This document shows, piece after piece, positions 1 through 10,015 of a stretch of 64,000 bases of DNA. This DNA is from Tethya wilhelma (Eukaryota; Porifera; Demospongiae; Tethyida; Tethyidae), in the NCBI GenBank assembly GCA_964030475.1, contig CAXIPT010000005.1:591083-655082 (forward strand), read 5' to 3'. The translations under genes were made by a program, and so were the position numbers. The notes beneath the pieces are model-generated. The model ran no database searches. It was not told where the DNA came from and worked only from the letters and a program-made list of their open reading frames with translations. The stretch's first letter is position 1; each line of letters opens with the position of its first letter.

Positions 1-45
1 ATGCATGGTCACGCACACAGTTTTAGTACAATCTTTTATAGGTCT

Positions 46-345
46 AGCATTACCTGTTGGATTGATAAATGTATTATTCGATGCTGAAACCTTGGAACAA
101 TCCTTGGCATCTTATCACAGTCAGACTGTGTTGTTAGTCTGTTCTCTAGCAGGGATGGACATCATCAGAGATTTGGAATCACTGTGTGTGTGTGCACCAT
201 TGGCAGGAATTTCATTGACTTAGCTATCCAATAGACATTCTCTTTAGATGTACATTTGTATATTTCTCTCTGGTACAGCTTTCACTGTCTCTGCAGAGAC
301 TCAGTATGTATTGGATCACACACCAACTTCACTTGTAATGAATGT
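46..345. pseudogene. Scrambled remnant of a receptor A-type Ig exon
   Basis: Two halves of one Ig exon lie here in opposite orientation. Bases about 46-190, read on the minus strand, match the 3' half of the receptor A Ig exon (S-I-P-A-R-[EQ]-Q-T-N, then I-N-P-T-G at the donor) but carry frameshifts and stops. Bases about 276-345, read on the plus strand, match the 5' half of the same exon (acceptor CAG, then F-T-V-S-A-E-T). An exon cut in two and half inverted cannot be spliced normally. Seen directly by comparison with 5348-5644; that it is dead is inference, but the stops leave little doubt. Confidence 0.7.
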
Positions 346-379
346 ACAAAGTTACTAGAATTCATGCAATGTCGTATAA

Positions 380-460
380 ATATAGACCCATGGACTGAAT
401 TATCTCAATTATTATCTAACTTGGTTGCTATCCCATGGACTGACCCTCTAGCAGCATCTA
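380..460 (+). repeat. Fragment homologous to intron 2 of gene B
   Basis: This stretch matches bases about 6735-6770 in intron 2 of gene B (shared run CTAACTTGGTTGCTATCCCA). It sits inside the scrambled pseudogene block, so the block is a mosaic of pieces from an A-like and a B-like gene. Confidence 0.5.
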
Positions 461-485
461 GCTCGATAGACTAAGCAGCATCTTA

Positions 486-578
486 CTGGTGTTCACAGCT
501 CCAATCTAATTACTATGCATGAATAGCAGCCACCAGCAACAGAAATGCAGGTGTAGCAAATCTTCTCTTTTGAGACAT
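486..578 (-). pseudogene. Dead signal-peptide exon of an A-like receptor
   Basis: The minus strand starts with ATG at 578 and reads a hydrophobic leader (M-S-Q-K-R-R-F-A-T-P-A-F-L-L-L-V-A-A-I-H-A) then a TAG at 513-515. The working copy in gene A (5737-5824) has the same leader and continues nine codons to its donor. Here the continuation is blocked by stops, although a degraded GTAAG donor remains near 486. Together with the scrambled Ig exon at 46-345 this is a relic of a former receptor gene. Confidence 0.65.
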
Positions 579-604
579 TTTTCTGCAGCTGTCAGTCTGA
601 AGTA

Positions 605-750
605 GCTTCGTTCGTTCCCAGGCCTTCTGAGCTGCGTGCTCAGCTAGTATTGCATTTATTAAGTTGACGATCTTTACCATTTTCGTAATAAGGATCGTCA
701 ACGTATTAAATCAACAATAGTAGCACGCAGAGGGCCTGGGGACGAGGCTA
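605..750. mobile_element. Mutator-like foldback element with 11-bp target duplication
   Basis: The element has imperfect terminal inverted repeats (left CGTTCCCAGGCCTTCTGAGC, right mirror AGCCTCGTCCCCAGGCC) and is flanked by direct copies of AGTCTGAAGTA at 594-604 and 751-761. The paralogous upstream region of gene A (about 5840-5880) has the same flanking sequence without the element, so it is a true insertion. A target duplication of 9-11 bp is typical of Mutator-like elements; the family call is inference. Related copies lie at 15160-15186 and 27919-27992. It has no coding capacity. Confidence 0.65.
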
Positions 751-761
751 AGTCTGAAGTA

Positions 762-970
762 CCGTATAGCCGGAAATATTGACGGGGATTTTAATTTGAC
801 GGTTTGAAGGTCAAAGTCCAAATCGTCAAATTTAAATCCGCCAATATTTTGGGCGCCGCATATGACTGTATTGTGCGCACGCGCAAATCGTCAAATTTAA
901 ATTCGTCAATATTTTTATTTTACGTTCTGCGGAGCAAACCGTCAAATTTTTTGACCGTCAATATTTCCGG
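762..970. mobile_element. TA-flanked MITE
   Basis: This 209-bp element has long inverted ends (left CCGTATAGCCGGAAATATTG, right mirror CCGGAAATATTGACGG) and TA on both sides (760-761, 971-972), as for Tc1/mariner-type non-autonomous elements. It inserted in the right-hand target duplication of the adjacent foldback. It contains TGCGCACGCGCA at 874-885, which fits the NRF-1 binding consensus YGCGCAYGCGCR. Long open frames across it are accidental. Confidence 0.65.
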
Positions 971-1145
971 TATTCCCTTTTTGAACAGGCTGCGCTGTTG
1001 CTGTGATCGTGAATCATCATCGTATACCAATATTAAATTATCGATATCAAGCACAGACATGCACGTGACACACATTGCGTGTCGCGCGTCGTGTCGAGTC
1101 ATTAGTGAATCATGGAATAGCTAATAACTCGATTACATAAATCAT

Positions 1146-2125
1146 TTAGTGGTCAGGATGATAAGAAGGAATTGACCTAGTTGACATATCCAGGGTAGTG
1201 GTAGGAATCAATCCAGTTGACATATGTGGGGCAATGGTAGGACTGAAATTGAGTAATAAAATACAATCATTCCTAATTTCTGCTATGATTGGTGCTATGC
1301 ATAAAATGCTCTGGATCCTTTCTGTCAAATTATTAGTCACTAAAAGTTCAAGTCTGTATGTAAGCTTAGCTGAATTATTATGACAGGTTTGATTTGGAGA
1401 GGTCAGTCTTATCTCTCCTTCAGGTACTACACTAGTGATAGGAGTCTCCCCATCCTGAATGAACCAAATCGCAGTCTCATGGATATCACAGGAGATGGTG
1501 CAGTCAATTGAAATCAACTCTCTAGGCATTATGTCAATTATAGTTAGTTGCTCATCACAGACATCAGGGACTGCATGAAAATATTGAGTGTTAACTATTT
1601 TGGAATGTGCATGCAGCAACCTGAGTTTAGTGAATATCAAGGCACTTACTAACAATTTCCACAGTAGCAGAGGCTACACAGGGATCCAATCCAATATCTT
1701 GAAATGCGACAAAGCAAGCTATTATTTCCAGATTACTGATTTCTTCAGCAGTAGCAAAGACATGCAGTGTTTGTGCGCCACATGAGCCAGGGCCAGCACA
1801 CTCTTGAGTAATGGATAGGTTGTAATTTGGGGGGGATATCACACGTGTAATTACTTGTGCTGACTCAGGGGACAGTCCATTTATCCAAAAAAGAGTTTCA
1901 AAGCCATCACAAGGATAGGCGCAGGTCACTTCAAAGTATTCACCAATAGACACAGCTACAGTGGAAGGCTGAATACCACATATACCTGTGAATGCCAAAA
2001 ACTTGATTATTATTTAATATTATTATTGCTTCTCACTTACCATCTGTCCCAGTGCCGATTATGTGTGCATAAATTACAACCACAAACCAATTAAAAGTTG
2101 CAGGCAGACTCTTTTTCATCTTCAT
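1146..2125 (-). CDS. Gene Z: secreted-type two-Ig-domain protein, paralog of gene B
   Basis: Three exons are readable: 2041-2125 (signal peptide, ATG at 2125, next in-frame ATG at 2119), 1650-1985 (Ig domain 1) and 1146-1570 (Ig domain 2 plus tail). All introns are phase 1 and the joined frame gives about 281 residues. Ig 1 has the V-T-C-A-Y-P-C pair, F-W-I-N-G and a late Cys; Ig 2 has I-D-C-T-I-S-C and I-W-F. Exon sizes equal those of gene B (domain 1 is 336 nt in both). Unlike B, exon 3 has no clear donor after the second Ig; it runs through an imperfect 36-bp duplication (P-T-T-T-L-D-M-S-T) to a TAA, so no membrane segment is seen. It may be soluble, or decayed at its 3' end. Binding partner unknown. 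Confidence 0.7.
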
Positions 2126-2401
2126 TTACTAGCATAATCTGTTATGGAATTGTCACTTCCTACCTTCTTTTGCCTGTAGACCCACCTATTGATTTTAATT
2201 GGGTCTAAGCTGGTGCATCACATGATCATTACATCATTGAAGTTTCTTACATGTTATTGTCAGTGACTGAATGAGCCTTCATTGACATGATATGAATGAA
2301 CGTATAAAAGCAAATAATGATTGTAATAAGAAGAAAAATGAAGAATCATGACAAATATAATTCATGTGTAGTGACTAGACCTCTCTAGTAGTGCAGGGTG
2401 C

Positions 2402-5400
2402 TCAGGATAAGGCTGACTGGGTACAATAACTATAAGCAACATTATCATTCACATCAAAATTTGCTAGGTCAATATCATTCTCATAGATAGCTTCTTCTTG
2501 TGGGAAATTTAACACTAATGCTGCTGCAGAAGACCCAGGTTCTGGTTGCAGTTGTTTTTCTAAGCCAACACCACCAGCTACAGGTGCTTCTTCATCATGT
2601 AAAATATCATTTCGCATACCACAATCATGGCATTTCACCACTGATGCAAAGACCATCAGCTGTTGTGTTGAAGTGGCATCTACATGTTAGTGAATAGTAC
2701 TGATTATTATTCAGCTGTAACGATATGCATGTACTCACAATCTAAAAGTATATAGTTGCCAATGTACCTTTTTGTTTTTTACAGCATATGCAGGTGAAAA
2801 TAGCACTCATGCCAGTTATCAAAATCAGTAGTAGGATGACAACTGCTGTGGCAACAGCTATAATAACAAGTAGTAAAAATTTTATAAAAATGAGAAGTGT
2901 AGGAATGGGCAGTGCGGTAAAAAGCAATGAAACAAGGCAAGTCTCTGAATTTCGGCACATGACTACTTCATTTTCATGAGTGAATTGCAAATTTGAATTC
3001 CATCATTATGAATGTCGGTCGTTTGGCTCATGAGTCAATGCAACGGCAATCATGCACTTGACTAATTTGGATGAAGTAACAAGCATTTAGAATGTAGATA
3101 CACAAAGAATAGCTGCTAGGGCACAAAAAAATGAAGTAGTCATGTGCCGAAATTCAGAGACTTAAATTGCCTTGTTTCATTGCTTTTTACCGCACTGCCC
3201 ATTCCTACACTTCTCATTTTTATAAAATTTTTACTACTTGTTCATTCACTTTTTTAAACACCAAGGTGCTCAATTGCATGGAGACAATCACACAGCAGAG
3301 ACTAGTCAGTCTCTAAAAGGTGTACATTTGACGCGCATGCGCATTATATGCATGCAAACCACGTGGTCTATTGACGACCTTTACCAACATCAAAATGGCT
3401 AAATAAAAAGTACAGTATTTTATATCAAGAGTTTCAAAGCTGTCTAGATTTTGTTTGCTGCGTTTTCGCCAGCAAACGAGTCGAAAAGGACGTACTACAG
3501 ATGAAATGAAGTCCCACTATATGGTTAAAGTTGGCTCAATGCCTTTTGTTTGTCTGGAAATCGCGTTCAAGTAAGTCAGTTAGGAAGGAAGGAAGGAAGG
3601 AAGGAAGGAAGAAAGGAAGGAGAACAAAATTGCACTCTTGTGGCTTCTCACGAGCGCTCTCTCCAGAGTGCTCTAGAAACTTTCTACCAGTCTTCTTGGT
3701 TAATACAGTAAGCTAACTGTCTGTGGGAGGCTATTAAATGCATTTGAAGGCTTAGCTTTCTCTCCCTGAAAGTTTATAAGCATGAACATTTTGTATAATT
3801 TGTGTCAATGGGACAGTCGACCCATTCCTACTATACGTACTACCGTACGTATGATATTATTAGTAGTACCTATAATCACTGAAAACAAAACAATTAAAAG
3901 ATTCAGTTAATTATAGGGTTCATTCTAACACAATATTTATTAGTATGTATACCTGATGGAGTGGTAGGAGTTGACTCTATAAATAAATTTAACATAGTAT
4001 CTGTGGAAATGGTAGGAGTCAATGTAACATCAAAATAATAGTATGAATTTGAGTCTGTGCAGAGACATTATATTTTTGTTGATACATAGATCATGCATGT
4101 AGGCTACTCGAACAAAAATTATTATTTTCAAAGTTTCAATAACATGCAGTGTAGACATTTTCCCAACAGTATAAATAATAACCTCTAAAGTGCCAGAGAT
4201 CAACAGCAGCTGGCTGTATAATACTAATTTCACAATAAACAATCAATATAATTATACATAGGTATCAGCTTTAATTCTATTCCAAAAGTAGTTAATTTTC
4301 ATGCAAGGTACAATGCTATTCCCTCAAAGCAAATACATCTTTATCATACATGTACTTACTGATCTCAGCTTCACTAGACAAACGTCTTCCCAGTTCCACG
4401 TCCAACACCACTCTCACTGTATACTGAGCATCTCTCTTAAAACCTGTGACAATTTCTTGAATTATTGTAATATTCATAGATGGTCCTAGTTTTGGTCCGA
4501 TCCTCAGCACTTCATTGTTGGGGGGCTCTGTATTCTGTACGATGATTGAGTAGTTGAAATGTTGGAAACTACAAAGTCTTGGGGGCTGCATACACATAGA
4601 ATAATTAATTATCGGGATTATGGTCACATATAAATTTGTTATCAATTTTAATACATCAACTGACTTTGATGTTCACGAAGAGAACAGGATTCCCTCTAAA
4701 ATCAAAGTATGTCACTACTGCTATATTATCTGTTGGCAATTCTTCAGGAACTGTAACATCGTAATAATGACATGATTAACCCAGTTTGGTTTAACCTCTC
4801 TTTACCTATTGGTATTTTCCTGGCTAGAATGCTCGAAGACTAGCTCCATACTCATTTACAGCAGACACCCACACAGAGAAAGAATGACACTCAACATCAT
4901 GGCTATTGGTATCTACATGCCACCGTCCTGTTGCATTGGTGTAGTTTGAGATCAGCATCACTTCATTTCCTTCACCCTCTCTCACAGTGATGTTGTAATA
5001 GTGCACCTGTTTGAAGTTGGTCTCAGATTCTGGCCAGAGAAATGGTTGGTGCCACCTCACCATGATGACAGGTGAAGATGATGGAATTTCCTCCTCAATA
5101 GAAATTTCAGGTGGCAATGGAGCTGTGGAAATGATTAAGGGAAGCATATGATTATAGATATAGATTATGTATTCACAAATGTATGCGAATTTTGTGGGAC
5201 ACAATTACTCCTACAGTAGTCTATGTGGTCCATTGATAGACAGTTAACAGCTGTATGGTTGCACACAGCTCTAGGCTAGCAAAATTATTTAGGTCTGGTA
5301 ATAGAAAGTAACTTCGTGAAACACTATAACTTATATGCCTCTATTACCTGTTGGGTTGATGACTATCAATGTTGCATTGTTGATGCTGTAACCATGGAAG

Positions 5401-5824
5401 ATCCCTCGGCATCGTATTGCAGTGCCGTTAGTCTGTTGTCTGGCAGGAATGGACACTGTAAAAGATTCAGAACTTGTGGAGAAGATGTAGCCTTCATTCT
5501 CCAGCTCTTGTTGTATACCAGTGTGTAAACCATTGACAGCACGTCCATTTATTATCCAGTAAACGTTGTTCACTTTAGGGGTACAAGTAAAGTTGGCATT
5601 TGATCCAATTATTGCATACCAAGTCTCTGGAGAGACAGTGAGAGCTATGTCAGAGAGAAATACAAGTGAATGTGCTATAGGAGAGATATACCTGAATGCA
5701 GCATTCATGCAATGTCATGATACAGCACCATCTTACTTGTATTCACAGCTCCAATTATGTATGCATGAATAGCAATAGCCACCATCAAAAATGCAGGTGC
5801 TGCAAATCCACTCTTCTGGCACAT
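2402..5824 (-). CDS. Receptor A: Ig-FN3-FN3 transmembrane protein with an exon-3 frameshift
   Basis: Eight exons are readable: 5737-5824 (signal peptide, M-C-Q-K-S-G-F), 5348-5644 (Ig; N-F-T-C, V-Y-W, I-R-C), 4806-5122 (FN3a), 4665-4750 and 4360-4585 (FN3b, split by a phase-0 intron), 3953-4000 (stalk), 2768-2944 (transmembrane, L-L-L-V-I-I-A-V-A-T-A-V-V) and 2402-2640 (tail). Other introns are phase 1. Exon 3 is 317 nt, one short of a multiple of three, and reads into TAG after Y-G-A-S-L-R-A-F; the expected G-G-x-P-like end continues in another frame. So this copy is a pseudogene, a null allele, or carries a sequence error. The tail has E-A-I-Y-E-N-D-I (a pYxN, Grb2-type SH2 site) but lacks the Y-T-I-M motif of the other receptors. 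It lies head to head with gene B, 407 bp apart. Confidence 0.75.
2865..3242. repeat. Inverted duplication of the receptor A transmembrane exon
   Basis: Bases 2865-2975 and 3125-3242 are near-perfect inverted copies of about 110 bp, about 150 bp apart; the second has a 4-base insertion (AAAT). The first arm includes the acceptor and first half of the coding transmembrane exon. The second arm is non-coding and is the left end of a dispersed repeat that also occurs near 22.6 kb. Confidence 0.8.
3125..3575 (+). repeat. Dispersed repeat, copy 1 (inside receptor A intron)
   Basis: This segment is similar along most of its length to 22610-22950. Shared blocks include CCTTGTTTCA, GCCCATTCCTACACT, CCACGTGG near a TGACGACCTTT block, and TTCTCTGGAAATC-like sequence near the right end. 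A CGCGCATGCGCA at 3332-3343 fits the NRF-1 consensus. It has no coding capacity; probably a non-autonomous transposon or old segmental copy. Confidence 0.5.
3582..3620. repeat. (GGAA)n microsatellite
   Basis: About nine GGAA units, slightly interrupted, in the large intron before the transmembrane exon of receptor A. Confidence 0.85.
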
Positions 5825-6231
5825 CTTCCCTGCAGCTGTTCAGTCTGAATTATACTGCTCGGTCATTCCCTTTTTGATTACTGTTTGCTACATGGTGAAG
5901 TGGAAGCCAGATCTGCAGAGCATACTGGACACACGTGATGCCATGTCACTAAGCTAATGCTAATAACTTGATTACGTACACAGGCTTTTGTGGAGGACGT
6001 GGTCACGTCGATAAGTGGACCGAAGTAGGTATAGGGATTTTCCCCGGGGAACACCAAAACTTTTGTAAAGAGTGAGTCCCTGATCGTGATAAATCTTCTA
6101 TAAAGCTACCGTCTTCGATTGGGCAGTCAGGCAGTAAACAAGCAAAAGCAGAGCTCCAGCTACCAATTATTAGAAGAAAGAAACAAGACAGACTGAGAGA
6201 TCAGCATTTGCATCTTTCTAAATCAACCAGA
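5825..6231. promoter_or_regulatory. Shared upstream region of divergent genes A and B
   Basis: The 407 bp between the two start codons must hold both promoters. A CTATAAAG at about 6098-6105 lies about 130 bp upstream of the B start and could be a TATA-like element. The half next to A is duplicated upstream of the dead exon at 486-578, where two transposons have since inserted. Confidence 0.45.
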
Positions 6232-7648
6232 ATGAGGCAATATCTAGCTATCCTCATGTTTACAACAGCTCTCGTGGGTTCACCCCTTCTTCCTACCGCA
6301 GGAGGTGAGAACTAGCTCATGAAATTCGTGGAAGGACATCCTGATTATGTGTGCTTTGTGTTGCATTCCCTCTCTCAATATACAGGCACATGTGGTGTGC
6401 AACCTTCCACTGTTGCTGTGTCTATTGGTGAATACTTTGAAGTTACGTGCTCTTATCTTTGTGATAACTTTGAAACTCTTTTTTGGATGGATGGACTGTC
6501 CCCTGAGTCAGCACAAGCAATTCCAGATGGTGTGATATCCCCCCCAAATTACAACAGATCCACTACCCAAGAGTGTGCTGGCCCTGGTTCGTATGGTGCA
6601 CAAACACTACGTGTTTATGCTACTGCTGATGAAGTGAGTGATCTGGAGACGATAACTTGCATTGTCACATTTGACAATGATGATCCCAGCTGTGTCGAGT
6701 CTGCTACTGTGGAAATTGTTGGTAAGTGCTTTATATCTCAATTATCTAACTTGGTTGCTATCCCAAATAGTCCGGGGGCAGCACTCGTCATATTTTACCT
6801 TTCCCCTTGCAGTCCCAGATGTGTGTGATGAGCAGCAAACTATTGACATGGTTCCTGGAGAGACAATTTCAGTGGAGTGCACTATCTCCTGTGACATCCA
6901 CGAGACAGTTTATTGGTTCATTCAAGATGAGGAGACTCCTATCACCAGAGTGGTACCAGAAGAGAAGTTTAGAGTGATCTCTCCAAATCAAACTTGTCAT
7001 AATTCGTCTAACATCACCATCACATACACACTTGAAATGCTGGTGACTAATAATTTGATTGAGGCAGTTGAGAGCATTGTGTGCATGGCACCAATCATTG
7101 GAGGTAGAAGAGATTGTATCTTATCGGCCAATCTGAGTGTTGTGGAGGAGCCACCTACCACTGCCACACCTGGTACGTTGGTTTCTTTGCAACGAGAAGC
7201 AAAAATTTGTTGTGTCACTATCAGTGACAATAATCATATGAATGCACAGTCATGTTAGGGTACAATGTGTGCATGTACATGTACATTTAGCAGATGCATA
7301 TATACATTGTAGTGATTAATTTACACAATCCATATTATGGTTTCAGGGTTACCCACAAGTGCCACAACTACTGCCACCACTGTGAGTGAAATGCCGACAT
7401 CAACTTCCAAAGTGGTGGTATCCCCTGACCCAAATATTTCTGTAATGACTACAGAAGGTGTTACTGGTACGTAATGCATTACGACACTGTGTTCGTATTC
7501 ATGTGGTAATTTTATTTGTCACCAATGAATATTCAAGCTGCCGTCTTTTCCCATCTTTGCAGAATCATCACAGGGGGTTTTGTCGAATGTTGCACTGATT
7601 GTTGGCCTGCTCCTTGCTGTATTTGTGTGCTATGTCCTTCAAAGATGA
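6232..7648 (+). CDS. Gene B: two-Ig-domain membrane protein with short tail
   Basis: Five exons, all introns phase 1, give about 324 residues: 6232-6304 (signal peptide M-R-Q-Y-L-A-I-L-M-F), 6386-6721 (Ig 1), 6813-7172 (Ig 2), 7347-7466 (Thr/Ser-rich stalk) and 7563-7648 (V-A-L-I-V-G-L-L-L-A-V-F-V-C-Y then V-L-Q-R stop). Both Ig domains carry an extra cysteine pair: V-T-C-S-Y-L-C with a later E-C, and V-E-C-T-I-S-C with a later T-C. The C-terminus is a single membrane segment with a few residues inside, or a GPI signal. It has no signalling tail, so it may act as ligand, adhesion partner or decoy; that is inference. Divergent from receptor A and paralogous to Z. Confidence 0.85.
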
Positions 7649-8816
7649 ACACTGATGAACAATCCATATAGTTATGCATAAACTTATTGTAACTATAATC
7701 ACGACTTTCATAAAGTTTAAAGTTTTATTTTAATCCCAAAAAATTATAATTGATTACTTTTTGTTGCTAAAAATACTTCTAATGAATATTTTCAATTCTC
7801 AGTATGTAGCAATGGTCCGCTGCATGTGCAATGAGACACTGAATTGATGCTATCAAGGAATGAATACTTGATCTTGACATGTGTTATAGTCAGCGCCATA
7901 TACTGTATATACAAATTTGCTTTTTAGAATTTTTTTGAGGTATGCATGCCAGAATAATCATAGTTTTGGGAATGTTACGTATACTGTCATATTCATAATC
8001 TTGTTTTAAAGTTTTTTTTACTAAAAATATATGTTGTACTAAAAGCCTGTAGCTGTGTATATGTAATCAATGTGTACATGTACGAAGTTGCTTTTTAGAA
8101 TTAATTTTTATTGAGGTATGCTTGCCAGAATAATCATAGTTTGGGAATGTTACTGTCATATTCATAGTCTTGTTTTTATATAGCTTTGATAGTATCCGCA
8201 TGATATTAAAAAGTACCGGAAGTACATAATTATATACATGCATAATATAATAAGTGTTTATGTATGGTTTGTGTGTGTGAGTGTGTGTACAGCTGAGAAT
8301 GATAATGATTACTCCCACTCAATAGAAGTCTCTCTTTTTGACATGTGCAAGAGTCTACGTAAGATCAGGGGTACTCTCAGGGTACTGCATGTTGTTAAGT
8401 GTGGGAGTAGCATAGTTTAATGCAAAAGTTTAATTGAGGTCTAATTATAAAAATCTAACTTTGGATTCAACTCTCACTCAACATGAACTGCTATTCCACT
8501 CCTAAATGAACTACATCCGATGTGAACTAAACATGCTACTTTTACAACAATAGTGTTCCCACTAGCTTGTTGGTTTAGTGTGCTTCCTGTACATTAATAC
8601 TTGAACTCTTGATTCTTCATTTGTAACCTGGTCTTGCATTACTTCATAATTAAACGTACATTTTGAAGTCCCTGGTCAATTACTATAATTTGTAGCCAAC
8701 TGGGTTTGACTGGCTTAATAATTATTGCTGTTTGAATGTGTTTCTTGTTACTTGAGCCTTGTCCCTTCATTTGTGGTCCATATGAATATTCAAGTTGCCA
8801 TCTATTCCCATCTTTG

Positions 8817-8885
8817 CAGTCAAATATAGCACTGATTGTCAGCCTGCTCCTTGCTGTATTTGTGTGCTGTGCCCTTCAAAGATGA
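8817..8885 (+). pseudogene. Dead copy of gene B last exon
   Basis: An acceptor (ATCTTTGCAG) is followed by sequence matching the gene B membrane exon, but the first part is deleted (about 20 bases lost after the acceptor) and the remaining phase reads S-T-D-C-Q-P-A-P instead of the hydrophobic segment. It could serve only as an out-of-frame alternative end for B. Confidence 0.6.
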
Positions 8886-9378
8886 ATACTGAAAAATAAT
8901 CCATATTATAGTAACTGTTATGTATAAAGTTAATGTAACTATAATCATGATTTATTATTTTTTATTTTAATCCCAAAAAAATTATAAAATTGATCCCAAA
9001 AAATTATAAAATATTGATTAATTTTTGCTACTAAACATACTTCTAATGAATGTTTTCAATACTCAGTATGTCCTCTGTGTGCAATGAGACACTGAATTAA
9101 TTGATGCTATCAAAGAATCGATGCTTGACCTTTTGTGTTATATGTAGTCAGCGTTATGTACTGTACAGAGTTGCTTCATAGTTGAGGTATTCATGCCACA
9201 GTGTAGTTGTGGAATGTTACTGTCATATATTCATAGCCTTGTTTTTTGCTTTGATAGTATCTGCATAGTATAGAAAAGTACCGGAAGTGCATATAATGCA
9301 TAATATAACTAGATTTTTATGTATACGGTTTGTGTGAGTGTGTGTGTGTGTGCGTACAGCTGAGAATGATAATGATTA

Positions 9379-9571
9379 CGTATATAGTGGGATAGTTTCG
9401 TGGTTTTCGTGGATCACGATCCATCCGTGAAAGTTTTTATCCACGAAATTTTCTATAATGTATTATTCGTATTGGCTCATGCACAGCTTATCCGCAAAAG
9501 TTAAACCGCAAAAATGTTTGACCAGAGACATCCGCGAAAGTTTGACACCGCGAAACTTTCCCACTATACAG
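9379..9571. mobile_element. TA-flanked MITE proved by filled/empty site
   Basis: This 193-bp element has inverted ends (TATAGTGGGA near the left end, TCCCACTATA at the right) and TA on both sides. Copy 1 of the tandem duplication reads GATTACTCCCAC at about 8308-8319, where copy 2 reads GATTA, element, TACTCCCAC. That is an exact empty site with a TA duplication. Confidence 0.85.
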
Positions 9572-10015
9572 TACTCCCACTCAATAGAGCTACTTTTCTC
9601 TCTTTTTGACATAATTATGCAAGAGTCTACGTAAGATCAGGGGTACTATCAGGGTTCTACATATTGTTAAGTGTGGGAGTAGCACATTAAAAATCTACTC
9701 TCAACATGAACTGCTATTCCACCCCTAAATGAACTACATCCGATGTGAACTAAACATGCTACTTTGACAACAATAGTGTTCCCACTAGCTTGTTGGTTTA
9801 GTGTGCTTCCTGTACATTAATACTTATCTCTTAATTCTTCATTTGTAACCTGATCTTCTCAAAGGGAAATGCATTACTTCATAACTATTAAGCATACATT
9901 TTGAAGTCCCTGGTCAATTACTATAATTTGTAGCCAAATGGGTTTGTTGGCTTAATTGCTGTTTGAATGTGTGTCTTGTTACTTGAGCCTTGTCTCTTCA
10001 TTTGTGGCCCATATG

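Larger units (their letters stand above)
7520..10015 (+). repeat. Tandem duplication of the 3' end of gene B (two about 1.25-kb copies)
   Basis: Copy 1 runs from about 7520 to 8785 and copy 2 from about 8786 to 10015. Shared runs include the last-exon coding sequence, the region around GAACTACATCCGATGTGAAC and the stretch near GTCCCTGGTCAATTACTATA. Copy 2 holds a MITE missing from copy 1, so it dates the duplication as older than that insertion. Confidence 0.85.

Noticed and set aside
804..1124. Open frame across the MITE at 762-970
   Set aside because: It lies in the inverted-repeat element and promoter remnant, with no domain or splice support.
4030..4242. Hydrophobic minus-strand frame between the A FN3b and stalk exons
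   Set aside because: It falls in an intron; the stalk exon at 3953-4000 and the transmembrane exon at 2768-2944 fit in phase without it.
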